Part shown: positions 54,467 to 62,876 of the stretch, piece after piece
How positions within the stretch are numbered: the stretch's first letter is position 1
Layout of the letters: every line of letters begins with the position of its first letter
DNA from: Bacteroidales bacterium
Lineage (GTDB): Bacteria; Bacteroidota; Bacteroidia; Bacteroidales; VadinHA17
NCBI GenBank assembly: GCA_021738535.1
Contig: JAIPBU010000015.1
Location: forward strand, 1-64,000
Direction of reading: 5' to 3'
DNA: 64,000 bases
Made by a program: the position numbers and the translations under genes
The notes under the pieces: generated by a model
Told to the model about the DNA's origin: nothing
What the model saw: the letters and a program-made list of their open reading frames with translations, nothing else
Databases searched by the model: none

Positions 54467-55435
54467 TTAGCTGTTTAGCATAAAAATGACATAGGCAATA
54501 TAGGCAAGCAGCAATACAATAGCTTCCCATCTATCTATTTCTTTTTTCTTACCTGTGTACATTGAAAGCAGTAAGACTAGCGTGCCGGCTGATAAGACTA
54601 TTATATCGAAATTAAATTTCGTGCTGAATTGCAGGGGATTTATAATTGCACTGGTTGACAAAATTAAAAGGATGTTGAAAATGTTAGAACCGATAATATT
54701 ACCTACAGCAATATCAGTGTTTTTCCTGATTGCTGCCATAATGGAAGTAGCCAGCTCTGGCAATGAGGTTCCTGCTGCAATTATAGTAAGGCCTATGATC
54801 TTCTGGCTCATACCCATTCTTACAGCCAGTTCAACTGCATTATCAAGCACAAGCTTGCCTCCCGCAATCAATCCCGCCAACCCCATCATTATAAGAAGAA
54901 AGGTTTTTAAGCCACTTATCTGGTCCCGGGGGTTATTTTCAGGTAGTACATTCTTTTCTTTTCCCAGTTGCCGGAAGACATAAAACAGGAACATCAGAAA
55001 AAATATCATCAAGATGATGCCATCTATCCGTGACAGGACAGATGGTTTACTGTTAAACAAGAGGGTGTCGTTTGCAAGGATTGCAAGTATGATGATTGCA
55101 AGAAGGGAAAATGGTATTTCTTTCCATGCAGTACCGGATTGCACCTTTATTGGTGCTATTATTCCTATAATGCTCAGGATCAGGAAAAGATTAAAAACAT
55201 TGCTTCCTATTATATTTCCCATTACAATGTCAGGGCTGTCCTTTACTGATGCCAGTATATTAACAACCATCTCAGGAGAAGAAGTTCCGAATGCGACAAC
55301 CGTTATTCCTATAGCCAGTTGTGAAATACCTGTTTTATAAGCAAGGCTGGAACTACCCCTGACAAACCAGTCGGCACCAAATTTTAGCAGGACAAGTCCT
55401 GTGATTGCTAAAACGATCAAGATCCACGAACTCAT
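54467..55435 (-). CDS. Calcium/sodium antiporter (CaCA family, YrbG-like)
   Basis: The 322-residue membrane protein has the two inverted repeats of the CaCA family. The first alpha motif is GTSSPEMVVNILASVK with NIIGSNVFNLFL, the second GTSLPELATSIMAAIRK with NIIGSNIFNILL. About ten membrane segments are predicted. The family exchanges Ca2+ or other cations for Na+ or H+. It lies 13 bp from the DUF502 gene and ends 7 bp from the convergent 53026 gene. Confidence 0.92.
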   Translation of the reverse strand: MSSWILIVLAITGLVLLKFGADWFVRGSSSLAYKTGISQLAIGITVVAFGTSSPEMVVNILASVKDSPDIVMGNIIGSNVFNLFLILSIIGIIAPIKVQSGTAWKEIPFSLLAIIILAILANDTLLFNSKPSVLSRIDGIILMIFFLMFLFYVFRQLGKEKNVLPENNPRDQISGLKTFLLIMMGLAGLIAGGKLVLDNAVELAVRMGMSQKIIGLTIIAAGTSLPELATSIMAAIRKNTDIAVGNIIGSNIFNILLILSTSAIINPLQFSTKFNFDIIVLSAGTLVLLLSMYTGKKKEIDRWEAIVLLLAYIAYVIFMLNS

Positions 55436-55448
55436 TTATTTCAATTTT

Positions 55449-56018
55449 TTAATCCCAGTCGGCTACACCTGCCGACACAATAAATTTCATAACATCTCCT
55501 GCCGGGACATCTATCTCCCTCACCAATTCTGAAGGAACAAGAAACAGTTCACCCGACCAGTTATATGAATGAGGAAAGTAAACCGCCACTTTCCCCTTTT
55601 CATTTATAAGTGACAAGTCATTTTCAGTCATAAAGCCCAGTTTGTCCAGGCCCAGTTCCCTGTTAACATTTACAACAACAGGTTTATTAAACTTTTTTTC
55701 CTTGCCTATAAAAGCAGAGAAAAGGTCGGAGAAAGCGGAATAAATAACTTTAAGGATTGGAATTTTTTTGAACAGCTTGTTAAATACGGCTTTAAATGGT
55801 CTGGCAATAAATGTCTGACCCAGGAATCCAATCAGGATGAGTAATAAAATTATTGCTACCAGCCCAAGTCCGGGAATACGTATGTTCAGGATCTGGTAAA
55901 GCCATTCCTGCAATAATCCATCAATAAATTTAAATCCCAGGTATAGAAAATATACTGTTATACCCAGCGGTGCTATGAAGAGTATGCCCTGTAATAAGAA
56001 TCTAAAGATTTTTTTCAT
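55449..56018 (-). CDS. DUF502 family membrane protein
   Basis: A 189-residue protein with two N-terminal membrane segments and a soluble beta-rich C-domain, matching DUF502: LFIAPLGITVYFLYLG, FIDGLLQEW, then KKIPILKVIYSAFSDLFSAFIGKE and VAVYFPHSYNWSGELFLVPSELV. The role is unknown. It is upstream of the antiporter and possibly cotranscribed. Confidence 0.85.
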   Translation of the reverse strand: MKKIFRFLLQGILFIAPLGITVYFLYLGFKFIDGLLQEWLYQILNIRIPGLGLVAIILLLILIGFLGQTFIARPFKAVFNKLFKKIPILKVIYSAFSDLFSAFIGKEKKFNKPVVVNVNRELGLDKLGFMTENDLSLINEKGKVAVYFPHSYNWSGELFLVPSELVREIDVPAGDVMKFIVSAGVADWD

Positions 56019-56152
56019 TTTGTTGCATTTTAATATTTGACCGGTTGTATGGTTTTAATAGAAGATTTCCAGCATTTAAAATAATCAAAAAAGATTAAAT
56101 TATATGAAGGGCAATGTTCTATATCCGGGTGTGCCCCGCCCACCGGCCTGAT

Positions 56153-56170
56153 CCCCGGGTGAGACCGGGG
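56153..56170. repeat. Hairpin in the lysS 3' intergenic region
   Basis: CCCCGG, loop GTGAGA, CCGGGG. A small GC-rich inverted repeat in the gap between lysS and DUF502; no T-run follows. Confidence 0.4.
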
Positions 56171-56183
56171 CTAGGCAGGTAGA

Positions 56184-56316
56184 AGATACAAGATACAAGT
56201 TTAAAGATACAAGTATGAGATGCAAGATTTAGCATCAAACCAGTGTAAATTAACGAATTAGCGGATTAACGAATTAATACACAAATTTTCCTCAGCCTTA
56301 GCCTCAGCCTTAGCCT
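56184..56316. repeat. Cluster of three short tandem repeats after lysS
   Basis: Three different microsatellites lie side by side. AGATACA occurs twice in tandem and once more nearby (56184-56214). ATTARCGR occurs in 3.5 units of 8 bp (56249-56276). CCTYAG occurs in 4.5 units of 6 bp (56290-56316) and runs into the lysS stop codon at 56315-56317. No ORF or RNA signal is seen in the gap. Confidence 0.8.
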
Positions 56317-58039
56317 ACTTTAGCCACTCCGCCACAGCCTCCGGGCTTAAACCCGGCAGGTCAAGCTTGTTCTTCTTCTTATAACCATTCAGGTCGTTGG
56401 CCAGCTTGCCCGGCTTTTCCACTTCCTTGAGTTTTTCTACAGAATCATAACCCAGGGCCATCAGCGGCTCAACCCATTCTTCCGGTACGCCCAGTTCAAT
56501 AAAATCTTCCTTTTGCCTTTTGTCTTTTGTCTTTTGTCTTTCTTCGGGTTTCATCTGCGGGAAGAAAATAACATCCTGTATGGAGGGCTGGTCGGTCATA
56601 AGCATAGTCAGCCTGTCAATACCAATACCCAGACCCGAAGTGGGGGGCATGCCGTATTCCAGGGCACGCACAAAATCCATATCGATAAACATGGCTTCAT
56701 CATCGCCCTTCTCCAGCAGCTCAACCTGTTCCTTAAACCTCTCAAGCTGATCAATTGGATCATTGAGCTCTGAATAGGCATTGCACATCTCCTGCCCGTT
56801 AATAATTAGCTCAAACCGCTCGGTGAGCTCGGGGTTCTCCCGGTGCTTCTTAACCAGTGGCGACATCTCAATGGGGTAGTCCGTGATAAAGGTTGGCTGG
56901 ATAAAATTGGGTTCGCACTTCTCACCAAAGATCTCATCAATAAGTTTGCCCTTGCCCATACTGGGGTCATGCTCAATACCCAGTTTGTCGCATACTTTGC
57001 GTATCTCCCCTTCACTGCTGTCAGATATATCATAAGCGGTATATTCCTTTATGGCATCCAGCATACTTATCTTACGGTAGGGTTTTTTAAATTCAATTTC
57101 CTTATCGCCATAGGGAATAAGTGTTTTGCCGTGCAGGTCGAGCGCAACCTTCTCAAAAATATCCTCCACAAAGCCCATCATCCAGTTGTAATCCTTATAG
57201 GCAACGTATATCTCCATCATGGTAAACTCAGGGTTATGGCTTCTGTCCATTCCTTCATTCCTGAAGTCCTTGGCAAATTCATAAACTCCTTCATATCCAC
57301 CCACTATCAGTTTCTTCAGGTACAGCTCATCTGCAATACGCAGGTAGAGATCCATATCCAGGGTGTTGTGATGTGTAATAAACGGCCTTGCCGCTGCTCC
57401 ACCGGGTATTGGTTGCAGGATAGGTGTCTCAACTTCTATATAGTCTTTTGAGTTAAACAGTTCCCTCATCGATTGAATAAGCTTAGTCCTTTTCCGGAAA
57501 GTCTCCTTGACCCGGGGGTTGACTATCAGGTCCACATACCTCTGGCGGTATCGCATCTCAGGATCACTGAAGGCATCATAAACATGGCCTTCCTTTTCTT
57601 TAACAACGGGTAGGGGACGAACCGATTTACTCAGTAAGGTCAGTTCCTTTACATGAACTGTTATCTCACCCATTTTTGTGCGGAAGACAAAACCTTTAAC
57701 CCCAATAATATCACCTATATCAAGGTGACGCTTGAAAACTATATTATAGAAATCCTTGTTTTCACCTTCACAAATATCATCACGGGTAATATAAAGCTGT
57801 ATCCTTCCCGCTGAGTCCTGTATCCCGGCAAAGGATGCCTTTCCCATTATCCTGCGGCTCATTATCCTGCCGGCCATTACAACTTCCCGGTAGTTTTGCT
57901 TTTCATCATCAAAATTTTCCAGGACCTCGTCCGATAATACGTTTGTTTTGAACTCCTCGGCAGGGTAGGGGTCAATGCCCATTTTCCTTATCTCATCCAG
58001 CGAGTTTCTCCTTATCTTCTCCTGTTCACTTAGTTGCAT
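56315..58039 (-). CDS. lysS: Lysine--tRNA ligase
   Basis: LysS charges tRNA-Lys. The OB-fold anticodon domain ([20 protein letters not shown]) and class II catalytic domain are present: motif 2 region [29 protein letters not shown] and motif 3 [21 protein letters not shown] 58039 (574 residues) is chosen because a TAnnTTTG element lies just upstream and within the longer open frame. After motif 3 a 65-residue extension ends the protein ([15 protein letters not shown] onward); a similar extension is common in Bacteroidota. Its linker is encoded by the 7-bp tandem repeat at 56510-56541. Confidence 0.95.
   Translation of the reverse strand: MQLSEQEKIRRNSLDEIRKMGIDPYPAEEFKTNVLSDEVLENFDDEKQNYREVVMAGRIMSRRIMGKASFAGIQDSAGRIQLYITRDDICEGENKDFYNIVFKRHLDIGDIIGVKGFVFRTKMGEITVHVKELTLLSKSVRPLPVVKEKEGHVYDAFSDPEMRYRQRYVDLIVNPRVKETFRKRTKLIQSMRELFNSKDYIEVETPILQPIPGGAAARPFITHHNTLDMDLYLRIADELYLKKLIVGGYEGVYEFAKDFRNEGMDRSHNPEFTMMEIYVAYKDYNWMMGFVEDIFEKVALDLHGKTLIPYGDKEIEFKKPYRKISMLDAIKEYTAYDISDSSEGEIRKVCDKLGIEHDPSMGKGKLIDEIFGEKCEPNFIQPTFITDYPIEMSPLVKKHRENPELTERFELIINGQEMCNAYSELNDPIDQLERFKEQVELLEKGDDEAMFIDMDFVRALEYGMPPTSGLGIGIDRLTMLMTDQPSIQDVIFFPQMKPEERQKTKDKRQKEDFIELGVPEEWVEPLMALGYDSVEKLKEVEKPGKLANDLNGYKKKNKLDLPGLSPEAVAEWLK
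56510..56541. repeat. 7-bp tandem repeat inside lysS
   Basis: CTTTTGC followed by three CTTTTGT and a partial unit on the plus strand (lysS is read as GACAAAA units). Because 7 is not a multiple of 3, the reading frame repeats every 21 bp, giving the heptapeptide-like [10 protein letters not shown]. Confidence 0.85.
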
Positions 58040-58064
58040 ATATTCTTTTTGTTTGAATAAAGTG

Positions 58065-58072
58065 CAAAAGTA
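58065..58072 (-). promoter_or_regulatory. Candidate -7 element of lysS
   Basis: The minus strand reads TACTTTTG, an exact TAnnTTTG match, about 26 bp before ATG 58039. No good TTG lies 19-21 bp upstream. Confidence 0.4.
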
Positions 58073-58155
58073 CTGAAAAATCGTTATAAAGCCAGTAGTG
58101 TCAACATTGAAAAAAAATTCTATATTGCAAGCCATTTTAATAAACAGACTGCTAT

Positions 58156-59031
58156 ATGGATCAATATATTAAAAGGCTTATAACCTTACTGGTGTTTTTT
58201 ATCTGTATTTCCTTTATACCCTGGCAGGCACTCCATGCACAGGTGATGAATGCCGTGGCTGACAGCACAGATCAAAAAGTTGTAGTGATAAAGAATGATG
58301 GTTCAAGGTTTATCGGTACAATCATTGCAAGGAACGAGCGTGAAATACTGATCGAGACAGAAACTCTTGGACGTATTTATATTCCCCTGCATGAAATAAG
58401 AGAAATAAGAAGCATGAGAGTGGGTGAGAATGCCGGGTATTCTGTTTTTTCCACCCGTTACTTTCTGACTACAAATGGCCTTAGCGTGAGCAAAGGAGAT
58501 AAATATGCCCTTCTTTCTTATTATGGTCCGGAAGCACATTTTGGGGTGGCTAACGACTTTACACTGGGAGCAATGACTACCTGGGCGGGTGTTCCTCTGA
58601 TAGGATCTGCAAAATATTCTTTTCATTTCGATGAAAATGTCCATATGAGCCTTGGTGTGCTTGCAGGTACGCTCAGCTGGATCAATATCAGGGCCGCCGG
58701 GATAATGGGCTATGGAGCTTTTACTGTAGGCAATTATGATAATAACTTTACAATATCTGCAGGCTATGCCGGTGTTACCTATGAGGGGGACGGGGGTAAT
58801 GCTCCCTTAATGTCTCTTGCCTGCCTCTTTAAACTGGGAAAGAATGTGCATTTCGTAGGCGATTCATTCATCTACCTCGGCGAATCTCCATTTACTATTA
58901 TCGTTCCCGGACTGCGGTTTGACCGTCCTGCCAGGCGCAGCTCAATACAGGCAGGACTGGGAGGAATAATTATAGAAGGTGAAGGGATTCCCGTACCTAT
59001 ACCTATCTTCAGCTGGTTCTACGAGTTATAA
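58156..59031 (+). CDS. Exported beta-rich protein of unknown function
   Basis: A 291-residue protein with a signal peptide ending ALHAQ. Residues about 40-90 form a small SH3/LSM-like beta domain ([35 protein letters not shown]). The remaining part is beta-rich with periodic glycines, as in a membrane-associated barrel ([22 protein letters not shown]). No known family is recognised. Divergent from lysS. Confidence 0.65.
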   Translation: MDQYIKRLITLLVFFICISFIPWQALHAQVMNAVADSTDQKVVVIKNDGSRFIGTIIARNEREILIETETLGRIYIPLHEIREIRSMRVGENAGYSVFSTRYFLTTNGLSVSKGDKYALLSYYGPEAHFGVANDFTLGAMTTWAGVPLIGSAKYSFHFDENVHMSLGVLAGTLSWINIRAAGIMGYGAFTVGNYDNNFTISAGYAGVTYEGDGGNAPLMSLACLFKLGKNVHFVGDSFIYLGESPFTIIVPGLRFDRPARRSSIQAGLGGIIIEGEGIPVPIPIFSWFYEL

Positions 59032-59107
59032 AGCCGGATAACTTTCTTCTGATCCTTATCCCGGGCTACATGGCTGAACCATTAATCCACTGGAATATTT
59101 AAATATG

Positions 59108-59123
59108 TACTAAAAAGATAGTA
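59108..59123. promoter_or_regulatory. Putative BlaI-type operator
   Basis: TACTA-N6-TAGTA, a dyad like those bound by BlaI/MecI repressors. It lies 18 bp upstream of the -33 element of the adjacent promoter and 62 bp before the repressor gene. Confidence 0.5.
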
Positions 59124-59141
59124 TATCTACGTAAAAAATAG

Positions 59142-59171
59142 TTGGATTACGGGAAAATTAGTTTATATTTG
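59142..59171 (+). promoter_or_regulatory. Promoter of the BlaI/M56 unit
   Basis: TTG at 59142-59144 and TATATTTG at 59164-59171, spacer 19 bp: an exact match to the Bacteroidota consensus, 14 bp before the repressor start. Confidence 0.6.
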
Positions 59172-59185
59172 TAAAAAATAATGAT

Positions 59186-59572
59186 ATGACGCCACGATTA
59201 ACAAAAGCAGAAGAGGAAGTAATGCTGGTTCTGTGGGAGCTGAAAGAGGCTGTAGTCAGGGATGTGATAAAAAAGCTTGAAGACCCTGACACGCCTTACA
59301 CAACAGTTTCAACAGTAATACGAATACTCGAGAAGAAAGGTTTTGTTACACACAGGGCAGTAGGTACAACTTACCTTTATTACCCTGCTATATCTAAAAA
59401 GGAGTACCTCAGGACCTACCTTAGGGGTATAGTGAAGAATTATTTTGACGGTTCTTCATCAGGCCTGGTAAGTTTCTTTGCAAAAGAATCTGATATGGAC
59501 CTGTCCGATCTGAAAGGACTTGTTGATGAAGTTGAGGCAGAATTAAAAGAGGGAGGGGAAGATGATGCATGA
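59186..59572 (+). CDS. BlaI/MecI-family transcriptional repressor
   Basis: The 128-residue protein has the BlaI/MecI winged-helix (LTKAEEEVMLVLWELKEAVVRDVIKKL, YTTVSTVIRILEKKGFVTHRAV) and a C-terminal dimerisation helix. In this family the repressor is cleaved or inactivated after a signal from the adjacent M56 membrane peptidase. It overlaps that gene by 11 bp, so the two are coupled. No beta-lactamase is nearby. Confidence 0.92.
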   Translation: MTPRLTKAEEEVMLVLWELKEAVVRDVIKKLEDPDTPYTTVSTVIRILEKKGFVTHRAVGTTYLYYPAISKKEYLRTYLRGIVKNYFDGSSSGLVSFFAKESDMDLSDLKGLVDEVEAELKEGGEDDA

Positions 59573-61250
59573 TATATTAATATACATGCTTAAGGTATCC
59601 CTCGGTATTGGTTTTGTAAGCCTGTCATACCTCTTATTAAGAAATGATACAGCGTTGGTCACAAAACGATTCTACCTGGTTGCCGGTGTCCTGGCAAGCT
59701 GGATATTCCCTTTTTTGCGCTTCCCCGGGATATTTCCCGGCAACGGCCCGGATACTGTTACTGTTCCTGCGGCACAGGTGAGCGTGTCTCCTGCAGGCAT
59801 ACCCGTAGCTGCCGGGGAGGTACAGTCGCATCACTTCAACTGGCTTTTACCGGTTGTTATTTTGTATGTCCTTGGGGCAGCGATACTGTTTACCCGGCAT
59901 ATCATCAGTCTTGGGGCAATGAGAAGAAAGATAAGGGAATCAGGCAGCAGCGGTGATATAATTTTCAGTAAGACAAACCGGGTATTTACACTCTTTAACA
60001 GGGTATTCATACCTGAGAGCATGAGACATGACCCGGGACTGGAGCCTGTTTTAATGCATGAGCGTGCCCATATCAAACAATTACATTTTATTGATTTACT
60101 TATAGTTGAACTTACACTGGTTTTTACATGGTTCAATCCTTTTACATGGCTTGTTTCCAGGATGATCAAAGAAAATCATGAGCATTTAGCCGACAGGCTT
60201 GTACTGTCGTCGGGCGTTAGTCCTGCTCATTACAGGGCCCAGCTTATTAACCTGTCACTTGGTGTCAATTATTTCAGGCTGGCCCACCAGTTTAATTATT
60301 CATTAACCAAAAAAAGATTTAAAATGATGAAACGAACAGAGAGAAAAAGATTTGGCATCCTGAAATATTTCATTGTAATACCGCTTGTTCTTTCGGCAAT
60401 GGCCGTTTTTACTGCCTCAAAAGTCAGTGCTCAGGACGCTGAAGTAAGAGGAAGTGTTTATTTTGCAGATACCGGCAGACCGGCTCAGGGAGCGTCTGTT
60501 ATTGTAAAGGGAACAACCCGTGGCACCATGGTTAACAGCACGGGCACGTTCAGCCCTGATTGTGAGAGTGATGAAATAATAACCATCTCGTTTATCGGTT
60601 ATAAAACAATTGAGATTGAAGCCGGGGAGATCACTGACAGGCCCCTGATGCTCGAAGAGAAATCTTATGAACTGGACCTTGAGAAGGTTGATTCTAATAA
60701 AAATAGTAAAGTTAAAATCGAAGTAAAGGGCAAGTCCGGTTTAGAAGATGCTAACCCGGTAATAGTAGTTGATGGAAAAATAGTGGACAATATAGATGAG
60801 GTTGATCCCGGTGATATTGAGAATGTCACAGTAATCAAGGATAAGTCATCTGAACTGGCAAAGAAGTACAATGCGGAAGGAGGGTTGATCCTTGTTAACC
60901 TGAAAAAAAGAGCAAAGGGCAGTGATGAACCCGTTTTCGTTGTTGTTGAGGATATGCCAGAGTATCCCGGCGGACTACCTGCTTTGAAGGCTTACATTTA
61001 TGAGAACCTGCAATACCCGGCAAAAGCAAAAGAGGAAGGTATAGAAGGTAAGGTTGTTGTGGAATTTGTTGTGAATAAATCCGGTAAAGCAGAAGACATA
61101 AAAATACTTGAAAGCTCCTACAAGGGTTTTAACAGTGCTGCCATGGAAGTATTCAGTAATATGCCTGAATGGAAGCCCGGCAAGCAGAGGGGTAAACCGG
61201 TAAGAGCTAAGTTACAGGTTCCTGTCGAGTTCATTCTCGGCAAGGAATAA
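59562..61250 (+). CDS. M56 membrane metallopeptidase with TonB-C domain
   Basis: The 562-residue protein joins a BlaR1-type M56 peptidase to several C-terminal domains. Residues 1-290 hold about four membrane segments and the zinc site HERAH (166-170), followed by EN-HEHLAD as downstream ligand. Residues about 295-350 are a carboxypeptidase-regulatory-like domain (GSVYFADTGRPAQGASVIVKG), about 385-430 resemble a TonB-dependent receptor plug fragment (NPVIVVDGKIVDNIDEVDP), and the last 100 are TonB-C (YPAKAKEEGIEGKVVVEFVVNKSG). No penicillin-sensor domain is present. Confidence 0.9.
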   Translation: MMHDILIYMLKVSLGIGFVSLSYLLLRNDTALVTKRFYLVAGVLASWIFPFLRFPGIFPGNGPDTVTVPAAQVSVSPAGIPVAAGEVQSHHFNWLLPVVILYVLGAAILFTRHIISLGAMRRKIRESGSSGDIIFSKTNRVFTLFNRVFIPESMRHDPGLEPVLMHERAHIKQLHFIDLLIVELTLVFTWFNPFTWLVSRMIKENHEHLADRLVLSSGVSPAHYRAQLINLSLGVNYFRLAHQFNYSLTKKRFKMMKRTERKRFGILKYFIVIPLVLSAMAVFTASKVSAQDAEVRGSVYFADTGRPAQGASVIVKGTTRGTMVNSTGTFSPDCESDEIITISFIGYKTIEIEAGEITDRPLMLEEKSYELDLEKVDSNKNSKVKIEVKGKSGLEDANPVIVVDGKIVDNIDEVDPGDIENVTVIKDKSSELAKKYNAEGGLILVNLKKRAKGSDEPVFVVVEDMPEYPGGLPALKAYIYENLQYPAKAKEEGIEGKVVVEFVVNKSGKAEDIKILESSYKGFNSAAMEVFSNMPEWKPGKQRGKPVRAKLQVPVEFILGKE

Positions 61251-61268
61251 TCCTGGAAACAGCCAATG

Positions 61269-61317
61269 GGGCTGTATCACAAGTCTAACAAGCAGGCTAA
61301 TTGATACAGTCCTTTCT
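61269..61317 (+). terminator. Terminator after the M56 gene
   Basis: GGGCTGTATCA (61269-61279) pairs with TGATACAGTCC (61302-61312), 10 of 11 plus one G-U, with TTTCTGTTT after. The loop is 22 nt. Confidence 0.55.
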
Positions 61318-61327
61318 GTTTAGCCGC

Positions 61328-62866
61328 TTATTCCTCAATCCTTGTATTACTGATAAATGCAATCCATCTGCTGTCAGGCGACCAGCTGTTAACATTCATT
61401 GAGCCCTGCCCGCCATATAAATAGGCAATGACTTCGGGATTACCTCCCTCTGCAGGCATTAAGCGTATATATACATTTTTATAAAATGGATGATCATCAG
61501 CCTTTACGCTGCTGTCATAAGAAATAAAAACAATGTACTTCCCATCGGGAGAGACATGAGGAAACCAGTCGTTGTATTCATCAAATGTCAGTTGCTCCTG
61601 CTGGCTCCCGTCGGGTTTCATTCTCCATATATGCATGGTGCCTGTCCGGCTTGAGTTAAAGTAAATATATTTGCCATCGGGTGTGTATTCAGACCCGTCA
61701 TCAAGACCGGGAGCATCCGTCAGTCTTACTTCCTCACCGGTATCAATCGATATCTTGTATATGTCAAGGTCACCGGGCCTTTTACGGCCTGCAGTATACA
61801 CCATATGTTGACCATCCGGTGAGAAGCCATGCAGGTATGAAGGGGCATCTTTTGTCACCTGCCGTGGAGTCCCGCCTTCAGCCGGCAGCACATATATCAG
61901 TGACTGCCCGTCCGGGTCTTCTGTATGATCACTGATGCCCAGTTGTTTTCCGTCAAATGACAGTACATGGTCATTATTATTGTTAACGGCAAAGCCGGTA
62001 TTTATCTCATCAATTGATGAAGTCTCAAGGTTAAAACCGTACAACCTACCCTCACTGTTATAAATAAGCTTATTCCCGTCAGGGCTCCAGTTGGGTGCCT
62101 GCAGGGATACCGGTGAGCTATGCAATATCTTCCTGGTCCCTGTTTTAATGTCCAGGGTTTCAATATGACTCCCAATATAGTCCTGGTATGGGACGAAATT
62201 ACCGGGAGCAGGGATAACGATTCTAAGCTTATCAAATACAGCAGTTTCAAGAACATCAGTTTCATGCGAGCACACAAAAAGACCGGCATGTACACGGCTT
62301 TTAAGCTTCATGTCCTGTAACACCACAGAGTTGAAAGGCTTTCCTTCTGTTGCGGCAGAGAGGATGAATTTATTGCCTTTTCTTTCCAGCTGGATGATAC
62401 CGGGAGCTTGGGAACCTGATTTAATTTCCCCGGTTTCATTCCCTTCTTCTTTCCTGTACTGCAATGAAGTTAACCCGTCGCCATGTACTGCTGCACTTAC
62501 GTGGGCAGAACCGCCTCCCAGGCTGTCGCGAATCATGATACCAAGTTTGCGGTGAGGATTAATACCCTCTCCTTTAAATCTAACCCGTGCACGAATAATA
62601 AAATCTCCTTCGATCTCCCGGGAAAGGAAATGAAACTCATCACTTTCGCCCCAGATATTTTTTCCACCACCTCTCAGGACATAAACACCCTTAAGTGAGT
62701 CATAGCTGCTTGTGCCCGGGAGATCCGGATTACCTATATCTGAAGCCTGGTTAAAGATGCCTGTAGATTTTTCTCCTTTTTCCTTGCACGAGTTGATAAT
62801 GCCCGGTATTATGAGTAAACAAATAATAACCAGGACAGAGAATCTCCCCGTGCATACTTTTATCAT
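61328..62866 (-). CDS. Beta-propeller (TolB/PD40) lipoprotein with DUF1349-like domain
   Basis: The 512-residue protein begins with a lipoprotein signal (INSC). Residues about 45-220 resemble a DUF1349/concanavalin-type sandwich (ESDEFHFLSREIEGDFIIRARV). From about 245 a six-bladed PD40/TolB-like propeller starts, with YSPDGKYI-type repeats (WSPDGNKLIYNSEG, FSPDGQHMVYTAG, YTPDGKYIYFNSSRTGT, VSPDGKYIVFISYD, WSPDSRWIAFIS). Binding to carbohydrates or peptides is likely; no catalytic residue is evident. It is 10 bp from the end of the C69 dipeptidase gene, same strand. Confidence 0.82.
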   Translation of the reverse strand: MIKVCTGRFSVLVIICLLIIPGIINSCKEKGEKSTGIFNQASDIGNPDLPGTSSYDSLKGVYVLRGGGKNIWGESDEFHFLSREIEGDFIIRARVRFKGEGINPHRKLGIMIRDSLGGGSAHVSAAVHGDGLTSLQYRKEEGNETGEIKSGSQAPGIIQLERKGNKFILSAATEGKPFNSVVLQDMKLKSRVHAGLFVCSHETDVLETAVFDKLRIVIPAPGNFVPYQDYIGSHIETLDIKTGTRKILHSSPVSLQAPNWSPDGNKLIYNSEGRLYGFNLETSSIDEINTGFAVNNNNDHVLSFDGKQLGISDHTEDPDGQSLIYVLPAEGGTPRQVTKDAPSYLHGFSPDGQHMVYTAGRKRPGDLDIYKISIDTGEEVRLTDAPGLDDGSEYTPDGKYIYFNSSRTGTMHIWRMKPDGSQQEQLTFDEYNDWFPHVSPDGKYIVFISYDSSVKADDHPFYKNVYIRLMPAEGGNPEVIAYLYGGQGSMNVNSWSPDSRWIAFISNTRIEE

Positions 62867-62876
62867 AATATTTTAT

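Noticed and set aside
54555-55340. Plus-strand frames with membrane-like sequence
   Set aside because: They are antisense to the antiporter gene, whose inverted-repeat motifs are clear on the minus strand.
58040-58135. Upstream extension of lysS to ATG 58135
   Set aside because: The added 32 residues do not resemble the family and the DNA contains the TAnnTTTG element; ATG 58039 gives the usual N-terminus.
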